NCBI GenBank assembly: GCA_043760535.1
Contig: JAYUOV010000285.1
Span: 1 to 8,742, forward strand
Reading direction: 5' to 3'
DNA: 8,742 nucleotides
From: JAZKFT01 sp043760535
GTDB lineage: Bacteria > Bacteroidota > Bacteroidia > Chitinophagales > Chitinophagaceae
Shown one piece after another: positions 1 to 5,607 of the stretch. How positions within the stretch are numbered: the first letter of the stretch is position 1; every line of letters begins with the position of its first letter. Below the pieces are notes generated by a model that was not told where the DNA came from, did not search any database, and saw only the letters and a program-made list of their open reading frames with translations. Position numbers and translations under genes: made by a program.

Positions 1-43
1 CCACGCCTCATTCCTGCGCCAGTTCAGTAAAATACAATTGCAA

Positions 44-775
44 TTAAGATAAAGATTTCAAACCCAACAACCGCATCCTATAGGCATTCATAGCTGTAAC
101 ACCTAACTTTTTTAATAACCTGTAATTTACCACTACGCCTACCGGTGCACCTATTACCGGTATCAGTTGGGCCATTTTTGCAAGGTCAATATAGTCCCGG
201 TATTCCTGCTGAAAAAGGCGCCAGTCGAACTGGTTAATATCACCTGGAAGCTGTTTGCTTTTTGCTTCCCAATCGGTCATTTTCAGGTAAATGTTTTTGT
301 GGTGCTGATCACTTGAAAAAGACAGTTCGAAAATGTGCAGGATGTACACCCGTTCCTTATAATCGTCCACATCAAAACCATACAGCGAAGCGATATCAAA
401 CAACAGTTTTATTTTGATACCGATAAGAATGGGAAAATCTGCCAGCCCAAGTAAGATGCCGCCTGCTCCTGTAATGCCTCCCTCAATTGCTGCTGTGTTC
501 CGGTAAAAATCTATCCGCTGTTGTACACCTGCTTCACGAACCTGAAGCGATGCATTTTGTAGCGTATCGGCTGTGGTATGTTTGGCTCCAAACAACACAC
601 CCCGGGTCATTTGCTTTATGGTTTCGGTAATTACCTGATGGATTTTTTCAGGTATCCATCCGTTAATCTTAGTCTGTATTTTTTTTGAAATTTTATTGAA
701 AAACGAAGGTCTTCGCAGCATTTGCTTTTGCCATGCCATTAATTCTGCTGTAATTTTTATCTCGTAATAATCCAT
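44..775 (-). CDS. EcsC family protein
   Basis: The 243-residue product resembles the EcsC family, named after the third gene of the Bacillus subtilis ecsABC operon; the biochemical role of the family is not settled. Seen in the sequence: a basic, amphipathic N-terminal part (residues 1-60), then a glycine-rich hydrophobic block at about 97-130 containing GGITGAGGILLGLADFPIL, a conserved-looking ER-x-YIL segment near 141-146, and a second glycine/proline hydrophobic patch at 204-218 (LIPVIGAPVGVVVNY). This suggests membrane association rather than a classical multi-pass protein, and there is no signal peptide. The start ATG (773-775) gives a normal family-like N-terminus. No ABC transporter genes (ecsA/ecsB) are adjacent, as is usual for the stand-alone Bacteroidota members. 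It is transcribed divergently from the repeat protein at 924. The family call is from memory of its pattern; function is unknown. Confidence 0.8.
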   Translation of the reverse strand: MDYYEIKITAELMAWQKQMLRRPSFFNKISKKIQTKINGWIPEKIHQVITETIKQMTRGVLFGAKHTTADTLQNASLQVREAGVQQRIDFYRNTAAIEGGITGAGGILLGLADFPILIGIKIKLLFDIASLYGFDVDDYKERVYILHIFELSFSSDQHHKNIYLKMTDWEAKSKQLPGDINQFDWRLFQQEYRDYIDLAKMAQLIPVIGAPVGVVVNYRLLKKLGVTAMNAYRMRLLGLKSLS

Positions 776-792
776 GCACTGTTAATTTACTT

Positions 793-840
793 TTACTAAC
801 AAAAATACCCGTTAACTACTGTAGCGTTAGTAACAAAAAT
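793..840. promoter_or_regulatory. Inverted plus direct repeat in divergent intergenic region
   Basis: A perfect 8-bp inverted repeat, TTACTAAC (793-800) and GTTAGTAA (826-833), flanks a 25-bp spacer. A 10-bp direct repeat, TAACAAAAAT, occurs at 797-806 and 831-840. Both lie between the divergent starts at 775 and 924. This arrangement could be an operator or a weak hairpin in the leader of the minus-strand gene. The role is inferred from symmetry and position only. Confidence 0.3.
800..807 (-). promoter_or_regulatory. Candidate -7 promoter box for the EcsC-family gene
   Basis: Read on the minus strand, TATTTTTG matches the Bacteroidota -7 consensus TAnnTTTG exactly and lies 25 bp upstream of the start codon at 775. 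A matching -33 TTTG at the usual spacing is not visible; the nearest TTTG (834-837) is 26 bp upstream of the box, which is too far. It overlaps one arm of the inverted repeat at 793-833, so a repressor there could block it. A match this short in AT-rich DNA can arise by chance. Confidence 0.3.
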
Positions 841-885
841 GATTCCCAAAAAGCAACCTTGTAACTTATGCCCTTTGCAGCTTTC

Positions 886-893
886 TACATTCG
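886..893 (+). promoter_or_regulatory. Candidate -7 promoter box for the repeat-protein gene
   Basis: TACATTCG differs from TAnnTTTG at one base and lies 30 bp upstream of the ATG at 924. A CTTG at 858-861 could act as a weak -33 element with a 24-bp spacer, slightly longer than usual. Support is weak. Confidence 0.22.
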
Positions 894-923
894 TTTGCCT
901 ATTTTTAACCCAAAATAACTTGT

Positions 924-1610
924 ATGAAACAAAATGTTTTTGTTGTTATCGGTCTGATAGTTGTATTAGCGGCTAATGCCCAACAACTTTCGCAGGTTAA
1001 TTTCGCCAACGCTACTACACTTTCATACTTTACTTTTATTATCGACGGCAATATCCACATCCGCATTTCCGAAGATGGCCGTGTAATGGAATGGGGTACG
1101 GAGCAGCAATCTATTCGCAACAGCAATTATTATTCGCCTCAATTACAACCCTATCCCGGCCGGCTTGCTTATTATGGAAAAGAAGCTGATTCAATGTCGG
1201 TTGGAAAAGTAAAAACAATTGGCTCAGCAGAAATCAGCTATTATGGAAAGGGAGAATTGCCCTTTAGAATCGGCAAGATCCGCTCCATCAATTCGCAGCG
1301 ATTCGATTATTTCAGCCCTACCGATAACAAGGCGCTCACTGGAAAAATAAAAAGCATCGGGCCACTTTCATTAGACTTTTATCCGTCTTACGAAAATGTA
1401 GGGTTTGCCGGTAAATTAAAAGCTGTGGGCGGAACCGCCCTTACTTACTATTCTTCATTTGATGATAGATTTATTAGGGGCAAGCTTAAATCCATTGGTG
1501 GCATTAGTTATGTCTGGTACACTTCTTTTGATCAGCCAGGTTTTGGGGGCGGTATAAAAACCGGTTTACTGCGGTTAAACGTTAACGGTATTCTTTTTGT
1601 AGTTCAATAA
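924..1610 (+). CDS. Secreted protein with five tandem 23-residue repeats
   Basis: I do not recognise a named family. The 228-residue product begins with a clear Sec signal peptide: MKQ, a hydrophobic core at residues 5-16, and a likely cleavage after ANA at residue 19. Residues 20-92 hold a region with IDGNIHIRISEDGRVMEWG, and loosely related NYYSP and AYYG motifs. Five repeats of exactly 23 residues then follow without gaps: 93-115, 116-138, 139-161, 162-184 and 185-207. The shared pattern is x-G-K-[ILV]-[KR]-[ST/A]-[IV]-G near the start and an aromatic pair such as YY/DY/FY/WY at unit positions 14-15, often followed by SSFD or SYE. A 21-residue end piece rich in hydrophobic residues (NGILFVVQ) may cap the fold. 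The alternating small, basic and aromatic residues suggest a beta-solenoid or beta-propeller-like sheet, probably periplasmic or outer-surface. No catalytic motif is visible. It stands alone between a divergent gene and fbaA. Confidence 0.85.
   Translation: MKQNVFVVIGLIVVLAANAQQLSQVNFANATTLSYFTFIIDGNIHIRISEDGRVMEWGTEQQSIRNSNYYSPQLQPYPGRLAYYGKEADSMSVGKVKTIGSAEISYYGKGELPFRIGKIRSINSQRFDYFSPTDNKALTGKIKSIGPLSLDFYPSYENVGFAGKLKAVGGTALTYYSSFDDRFIRGKLKSIGGISYVWYTSFDQPGFGGGIKTGLLRLNVNGILFVVQ
1200..1544 (+). repeat. Five in-frame 69-bp coding repeats
   Basis: This segment of the secreted-protein gene consists of five contiguous 69-bp units starting at 1200, 1269, 1338, 1407 and 1476. The periodicity is plain at protein level (G-K-hydrophobic-K/R-S/T-I/V, then a paired aromatic about eight residues later) but the nucleotide sequences have diverged widely. 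That implies old internal duplications held by selection on the protein rather than a recent slippage array. Confidence 0.85.
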
Positions 1611-1627
1611 GAACGAAGGCCGTTTTT
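1609..1627 (+). terminator. Weak candidate terminator after the repeat-protein gene
   Basis: A short stem, AAGAACG pairing with CGTTTTT (one G-T wobble) around a 5-base loop AAGGC, starts at the last base pair of the stop codon and runs into a T tract ending at 1628. The stem is short with only two G-C pairs, so termination efficiency would be low. It would separate this gene from the aldolase gene. Confidence 0.3.
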
Positions 1628-1665
1628 TATCAGAATTGTCTGCAACCATTCTATTTTCAATCGCT

Positions 1666-1673
1666 TACATTTG
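1666..1673 (+). promoter_or_regulatory. Candidate -7 promoter box for the aldolase gene
   Basis: TACATTTG matches the Bacteroidota -7 consensus TAnnTTTG exactly and sits 49 bp upstream of the fbaA start codon. No good TTTG -33 element lies at the usual 19-21 bp spacing; an ATTG at 1635-1638 is 27 bp upstream. The leader after it is very A-rich and lacks a Shine-Dalgarno site, as is common in this phylum. Confidence 0.4.
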
Positions 1674-1722
1674 TTGGCATAGCGTAACAATCATTTAAAA
1701 AAAACACTAAAAAAATTACAAC

Positions 1723-2790
1723 ATGGGAAAGTACAGAGCCGGGGTTTTATTTGGCGAAGAACTGGAAGCACTATATAACGATGCAAAAGACAATCAGTTT
1801 GCACTACCTGCCGTTAACTGCATTGGCACCAACACCATCAACGCTACGTTAGAAGCAGCGGCCAATGTAAATTCGCCGGTAATAGTACAGTTTAGCAATG
1901 GCGGCGCACAGTTTGTAGCTGGTAAAGGCATGGCTAACGATAACCTGCAAGGGAATATATTAGGCGGCATTTCTGGTGCACTGCACATACACAATGTAGC
2001 AAAAGCTTATGGCGTACCCGTGGTGTTGCATACCGACCATGCTGCCAAAAAATGGCTACCATGGATCAGCGGGTTAATAGATGCAGGCGAACAATTTTAT
2101 AAAGAAAAAGGCCAGCCACTTTTCAGCAGCCACATGCTGGATCTGAGCGAAGAACCGTTAGAAGAAAACATCCATACTTCGGTAGAATTTTACAAACGCA
2201 TGGCACCATTGGGCATGAGCATAGAAATAGAACTGGGCGTAACCGGCGGCGAAGAAGATGGCGTAGATAACAGCGATGTAGAAAACGACAAATTATATAC
2301 GCAGCCACAGCACGTAGCTTATTCTTATACCGAACTAAGCAAGGTGGGCAAACTGTTTACCGTAGCTGCAGCCTTTGGCAATGTACACGGTGTATATAAG
2401 CCGGGCAATGTGGAACTTCGCCCCGAAATACTACACAACAGCCAGGTATTTATTGAGAAAGAATTAGGCACCGGCTCTAAGCCAGTGTACTTTGTATTCC
2501 ACGGTGGCAGCGGCTCACCACAAAACCAAATTCGTGAGGCTATTGGTTATGGTGCTATAAAAATGAACATTGACACCGATTTGCAATGGGCTTTTTGGGA
2601 TGGCATTTTAGAAAATTATAAAAAATACGAAGGCTACCTGCAAGGGCAGCTTGGCAACCCCGATGGTGCTGATAAGCCTAACAAAAAACATTACGACCCA
2701 CGTATTTGGCTACGCAAAGGCGAAGAAAGTTTTATCAAACGCCTTGAAGTAGCTTTTGATGATTTGAATTGTATTAACAGGAATGCTTAG
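1723..2790 (+). CDS. fbaA: Class II fructose-bisphosphate aldolase
   Basis: This cytoplasmic zinc enzyme reversibly splits fructose 1,6-bisphosphate into dihydroxyacetone phosphate and glyceraldehyde 3-phosphate in glycolysis and gluconeogenesis. The 355 residues match the length of the E. coli FbaA type (class IIA). Active-site motifs are all present and displaced by four residues from E. coli numbering: catalytic Asp105 and zinc ligand His106 in VLHTDHAAKKWLPW, zinc ligand Glu170 in IEIELGVTGGEEDG with Glu177/Glu178 just after it, zinc ligand His222 in AFGNVHGVYKPGNV, zinc ligand His260 in VFHGGSGS, and the phosphate-binding KMNIDTDLQWAFWDGI (Asn282, Asp284). The start gives MGKYRAGVLFGEEL, a normal N-terminus, after an A-rich leader. 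It appears monocistronic: a candidate promoter lies upstream and a strong hairpin terminator begins 64 bp after the stop. No truncation or missing residue is seen. Confidence 0.97.
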   Translation: MGKYRAGVLFGEELEALYNDAKDNQFALPAVNCIGTNTINATLEAAANVNSPVIVQFSNGGAQFVAGKGMANDNLQGNILGGISGALHIHNVAKAYGVPVVLHTDHAAKKWLPWISGLIDAGEQFYKEKGQPLFSSHMLDLSEEPLEENIHTSVEFYKRMAPLGMSIEIELGVTGGEEDGVDNSDVENDKLYTQPQHVAYSYTELSKVGKLFTVAAAFGNVHGVYKPGNVELRPEILHNSQVFIEKELGTGSKPVYFVFHGGSGSPQNQIREAIGYGAIKMNIDTDLQWAFWDGILENYKKYEGYLQGQLGNPDGADKPNKKHYDPRIWLRKGEESFIKRLEVAFDDLNCINRNA

Positions 2791-2822
2791 TTGGTTGATT
2801 AGTTGATTGGTTGATTGGTTAA
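2791..2822 (+). repeat. Octamer tandem repeat directly after the fbaA stop
   Basis: Four 8-bp units follow the stop codon without a gap: TTGGTTGA, TTAGTTGA, TTGGTTGA and TTGGTTAA. The last part, TTGATTGG (2811-2818), can pair with CCAATCAA (2828-2835) around a 9-base loop, so the array also yields a hairpin in the 3' untranslated region. Slippage-type origin is inferred. Confidence 0.7.
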
Positions 2823-2853
2823 TTATTCCAATCAATCTTTAGCATTTATCGTT

Positions 2854-2893
2854 AGAAACCCTGTCTGTATTTGCAGACAGGGTTTCTTGTTTT
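2854..2893 (+). terminator. Strong intrinsic terminator after fbaA
   Basis: AGAAACCCTGTCTG (2854-2867) is perfectly complementary to CAGACAGGGTTTCT (2874-2887), giving a 14-bp stem with a 6-base loop TATTTG. A T-rich tail TTGTTTT follows (2887-2893). It lies 64 bp after the fbaA stop and is well suited to end that transcript. The opposite strand lacks an equally good T tract, so it is mainly a plus-strand terminator. Confidence 0.85.
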
Positions 2894-2902
2894 AAACCCC
2901 TC

Positions 2903-2926
2903 GTAGTTGGTGTTTTTACCAACTAC
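2903..2926. other. Second perfect hairpin downstream of the terminator
   Basis: GTAGTTGGT (2903-2911) pairs perfectly with ACCAACTAC (2918-2926) around the loop GTTTTT. It begins 15 bp after the fbaA terminator stem and lacks a T tail on either strand. It may be a backup terminator, an RNA-stabilising 3' structure or a remnant of a repeat. Between 2927 and 2978 I see nothing else. Confidence 0.55.
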
Positions 2927-2978
2927 AGAACTTGAAGACGGATTAGACAGCCATTACTATTATTGAAACAGTTTTATC

Positions 2979-3149
2979 TCAGAACTCCTTACCCTGAGAA
3001 CTGAAATCGCTTATTATTCGCAGTCTAAAAGATAGTAGCACACAGTTGAACGGAGCGTCGCCAATGTCGCTCCATCAGGGCACGACTTTCGCTGGGTTCA
3101 AAAAATGAAAAATTACGCAAGGAAAACTGTGAGGGGTAAGGAGTTCTGA
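2979..3149. mobile_element. MITE-like element with 16-bp terminal inverted repeats
   Basis: TCAGAACTCCTTACCC (2979-2994) and its exact reverse complement GGGTAAGGAGTTCTGA (3134-3149) bound a 171-bp segment. The trinucleotide ATC lies immediately outside both ends (2976-2978 and 3150-3152), which could be a 3-bp target-site duplication. The interior has no transposase or long reading frame. It includes a nested inverted repeat, GGAGCG (3052-3057) and CGCTCC (3068-3073), and an outer TTGAAC (3046-3051) with GTTCAA (3096-3101), so either strand could fold into a branched hairpin. A core of about 50 bp recurs at 7584-7634. These traits suggest a non-autonomous mobile element; no matching insertion sequence is known to me. 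Confidence 0.6.
3032..3081 (+). repeat. Dispersed repeat core, copy 1
   Basis: This 50-bp core within the MITE-like element matches 7584-7634 in inverted orientation. By hand alignment 43 of 50 positions agree with one 1-base gap, and 26 consecutive bases are identical (3046-3071 against 7594-7619). Here the palindromic GGAGCG/CGCTCC stem is intact. Confidence 0.85.
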
Positions 3150-3173
3150 ATCTAAACCTCGCCTTTAATAATT

Positions 3174-3356
3174 TCAACGCTGCTGATATTTAGTGTTTGG
3201 TGGTAACAACAAATACGCAAGAGAAATTACCCTCCCAAAAAACCATCCACTTTTGCTTCCAGGTTTTTTATATTTGAAGACAGAACAAGAACCGTTCGGA
3301 ATATCATTGACATAATGACCGAATGACCATTGACTTAATATAACCGCACCATACAT
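3174..3356 (-). pseudogene. Short reading frame, possible gene remnant or small gene
   Basis: No family is recognised. From the ATG at 3356 the frame gives 60 residues with a protein-like stretch rich in Trp, Tyr and Gly (SQWSFGHYVNDIPNG, then SGWFFGRVISLAYLLLP), ending PNTKYQQR. The same frame stays open upstream of the ATG, nearly to the ubiA stop (…TFEGRIYKTED before Met), with no further start codon, which fits a 5'-truncated coding remnant. The stop lies 24 bp from the right end of the MITE-like element. It runs in the same direction as ubiA, 32 bp downstream, so it could also be a small co-transcribed gene. A chance open frame cannot be excluded. Confidence 0.3.
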
Positions 3357-3388
3357 GTCTTCTGTTTTATAAATCCTTCCTTCAAAAG

Positions 3389-4369
3389 TTAAGGCAACAG
3401 GCTTTTATTTATAAACAAATCGGCAATTACAAACACAGCAAACACCACACTCGCAATACCATTGGCCGTCATAAAGGCAAGGTTTACCCTTTGAAGATCG
3501 TTGGGCTTTACCACGGAATGTTGGTACAATAACATACCGGTAAACACCGCTGCACCTACCCAATACAACCAACCAAAATGGCCATACCAGCCAGCCAGCA
3601 ACACACAGGCTGCACTTAGCACATGTAAGGCTTCGGATACATGCAAAGCTTTTGATTTACCCAAAGCTGCCGGTATAGAATTAAGTCCTTGCCCACGGTC
3701 GAACTCTTCATCTTGCAAGGCATAAATAATATCGAAACCACTTACCCAAAATACCACGGCAAAAGAAAATAAAATGGGCAGCACTGCAAATGCACCGGTT
3801 ACGGCGAGGTACGCACCAATAGGTGCCAGCGACAAACCAACGCCCAATACCAAGTGGCACCAGGCCGTAAACCTTTTGGTATAGCTATACCCCAACACCA
3901 CCAGCAAAGCCACCGGTGATAAAAAGAAACAAAGCCGGTTGATGAAAAATGTGGCTAGTACAAACAACACACAATTAATGATCACAAAGACCAACGCATT
4001 TTTAGATGTAATAATCCCCTTCGGAATTTCCCTGATAGCGGTTCGTGGATTTTTGGCATCCCACGTAGCATCGGCCCAGCGGTTAAAGGCCATTGCGGCG
4101 GAACGGGCAAAAATCATGCAGAGGATTACGAGGAGGAATTTGGGTAACAAAAACTCCCAAGAAAAATGGTTTATCAACTCAGGAGTCCACCCAATTGCTT
4201 TACTCAAATCCCATTGCCCAAAACCATAGGGACGATTATAAAATATACCCAAACAAAACCCAATCACCGCAAAAGGCATGGCGAAAATGGTATGGCTGAA
4301 TTTTATGAGCGACAGGTAATTTTTTATGTTGGTGGTTGGTTTCATGTAGTTGTTTTTTGTCTGAACCAT
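3389..4369 (-). CDS. UbiA-family aromatic prenyltransferase (MqnP-like)
   Basis: This polytopic inner-membrane enzyme joins a polyprenyl chain to an aromatic acceptor in quinone synthesis. The two Asp-rich magnesium/diphosphate motifs are present: NRWADATWD (residues 96-104, with Asp100 and Asp104) followed by NPRTAIREIP, and ALQDEEFDR (217-225, with Asp220 and Asp224) followed by GLNSIPAALG. The YALQDEEFDR…GL-SIPA form is typical of the UbiA-like 'putative 4-hydroxybenzoate polyprenyltransferase' subgroup linked to the futalosine menaquinone route (MqnP), rather than MenA. Eight or nine membrane segments are predicted by eye from about residue 24 to 318. A loop of roughly 30 residues (45-74) after the first segment seems long. 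Start choice is open: Met9 (4345) gives MKPTTNIKNYLSLIKFSHTIFA, more family-like than Met1. It follows the GlmU-like gene by 92 bp on the same strand, so co-transcription is possible. The true acceptor cannot be told from this window. Confidence 0.88.
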   Translation of the reverse strand: MVQTKNNYMKPTTNIKNYLSLIKFSHTIFAMPFAVIGFCLGIFYNRPYGFGQWDLSKAIGWTPELINHFSWEFLLPKFLLVILCMIFARSAAMAFNRWADATWDAKNPRTAIREIPKGIITSKNALVFVIINCVLFVLATFFINRLCFFLSPVALLVVLGYSYTKRFTAWCHLVLGVGLSLAPIGAYLAVTGAFAVLPILFSFAVVFWVSGFDIIYALQDEEFDRGQGLNSIPAALGKSKALHVSEALHVLSAACVLLAGWYGHFGWLYWVGAAVFTGMLLYQHSVVKPNDLQRVNLAFMTANGIASVVFAVFVIADLFINKSLLP

Positions 4370-4380
4370 GATTAATACAA

Positions 4381-4425
4381 GATTAGGCAGATTAGGCAGA
4401 TTGGTCAGATATGGTGGATTAATCC
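4381..4425. repeat. Nonamer tandem repeat upstream of ubiA
   Basis: Units of 9 bp run GATTAGGCA, GATTAGGCA, GATTGGTCA, GATATGGTG and GATTAATCC; the first two are identical and the rest decay. The array starts 11 bp upstream of the annotated ubiA start codon and lies in its 5' leader. No promoter box is obvious within it. Origin by slippage is inferred. Confidence 0.65.
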
Positions 4426-4461
4426 TCTCAAAAAATCAGTTCCTAATCAGCAAAATCCCGG

Positions 4462-5607
4462 TTAATCCTGTTTCCTATTTAAATGCTTTATCGTTTCTAC
4501 CTCCTTTTCTCCCAATTCCTTCCCCTTCCTTTTCATCCATCGGCCAATATCAGCAATAGCTTTTTCCAGCTCATATTTTTCATTGCCCCAGTTAAATGAT
4601 GGAATATGTTTTGGCGGAAAACCGGTAGTAAAAACATTGCAACAAACGCCAACAACTGTTCCGGTATTGAACGAAGTGTTAATGGCACTCCGGCTATAAT
4701 CACCCATGAGTAGCCCAGCTTTTATGCCTACGCCTGCAAATGCTTGCAAATCGTTACGCCACATTTTTACCGTACCGGCAGTATTTTTTACATTGCTGTT
4801 GGTTGTGCCTGCACCAAGGTTACACCACTCCCCTATTACAGAATCGCCAAGATAGCCATCATGTGCTTTATTGCTATTGCCCATTAAAATGCTGTTTTTT
4901 ATTTCGCCACCGGCGGTACATTTTGGGCCAATACTGGTGCAGGCATATAGATTTGCTCCCATTTTTACCACCGCATTTTCGCCTACAGCTACCGGCCCAC
5001 GGATGGTAGTGCCTTCCATTACCAAAGCATTTTTACCAATATACACCGGCCCATCTTCTGCATTTATAATACAAGCTCTAACTATTGCGCCTTCTTCTAT
5101 AAAAAAATTTTCCGCCCCAAATACAACATTGGTAGGGTCTATTGGTTCTGAAGTCTTGTTATTTGTAAGCAAATAATAATCTGATCTTAAAGCACTTTCA
5201 TTGGTTTGAAATAATTGCCACGGAAACCGGAGCATATACAAATCATCCAACGTTATTATTTTAAAATCACCAATTGGAACAACTGGAAAAACTAAGCTTT
5301 GCTTTGTTTTTATGGCAATAGGGTACCCTTCAAATTCAATCAAAGTATCCGTCTGCATTTCCATTGCCACCGCTACAAATGCAGGGGGTAGGATGGCGGT
5401 GGCATCTATATACAGGTAGCTATCATCTTCGGGTATTGGTTGTTGCAAATAATTTTCTGTCAATGCAAAAATGGGCAGGTCAGTTATTTTCTCCCATTTT
5501 TCCCTGATGGTTAAAATGCCGTGGCGGATATCGCAAACAGGGCGTGTAGGCGTAAATGGATAAAGCGAAGCCCTGCTCTGCGGTGTATCGAAAAGGATGA
5601 TGGTCAT
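4462..5607 (-). CDS. Bacteroidota-type GlmU-like sugar-1-P nucleotidyl/acetyltransferase
   Basis: The 381-residue product resembles the alternative GlmU family of Bacteroidota, proposed to make UDP-N-acetylglucosamine from glucosamine-1-phosphate for peptidoglycan and lipopolysaccharide in the cytoplasm. The N-terminal domain (about 1-155) lacks the classical G-x-G-T-R-M nucleotide loop and instead has LFDTPQSRASLYPFTPTRP followed by DIRHGILTIREKW (26-38). The C-terminal half (about 160-325) is a left-handed beta-helix of hexapeptide repeats, for example VYIGKNALVMEGTTIRG and VAVGENAVVKMGA. Residues 244-274 (NSNKAHDGYLGDSVIGEW, then NLGAGTTNSNVKN) parallel the acetyltransferase active-site region of true GlmU; His249 probably equals its catalytic histidine. 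The tail 345-381 is charged and probably helical. It heads a possible two-gene unit with ubiA and is divergent from the DUF885 gene across 176 bp with no clear promoter boxes. Family call is good; catalytic activity is inferred. Confidence 0.87.
   Translation of the reverse strand: MTIILFDTPQSRASLYPFTPTRPVCDIRHGILTIREKWEKITDLPIFALTENYLQQPIPEDDSYLYIDATAILPPAFVAVAMEMQTDTLIEFEGYPIAIKTKQSLVFPVVPIGDFKIITLDDLYMLRFPWQLFQTNESALRSDYYLLTNNKTSEPIDPTNVVFGAENFFIEEGAIVRACIINAEDGPVYIGKNALVMEGTTIRGPVAVGENAVVKMGANLYACTSIGPKCTAGGEIKNSILMGNSNKAHDGYLGDSVIGEWCNLGAGTTNSNVKNTAGTVKMWRNDLQAFAGVGIKAGLLMGDYSRSAINTSFNTGTVVGVCCNVFTTGFPPKHIPSFNWGNEKYELEKAIADIGRWMKRKGKELGEKEVETIKHLNRKQD

Noticed and set aside
1..52. Possible C-terminal end of a plus-strand gene at the left edge (frames ending at TAA 28-30 or 50-52)
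   Set aside because: Two or three frames are open over so short a stretch and none has recognisable residues, so no frame can be preferred.
2979..3149. Rho-independent terminator or CRISPR-like repeat pair
   Set aside because: The 16-bp arms are 139 bp apart, far too distant for a terminator loop, and there are only two inverted copies with no spacers.
3939..4375. Plus-strand open frames across the ubiA gene
   Set aside because: They are antisense shadows of the clearly coding minus-strand prenyltransferase and have no protein-like features.
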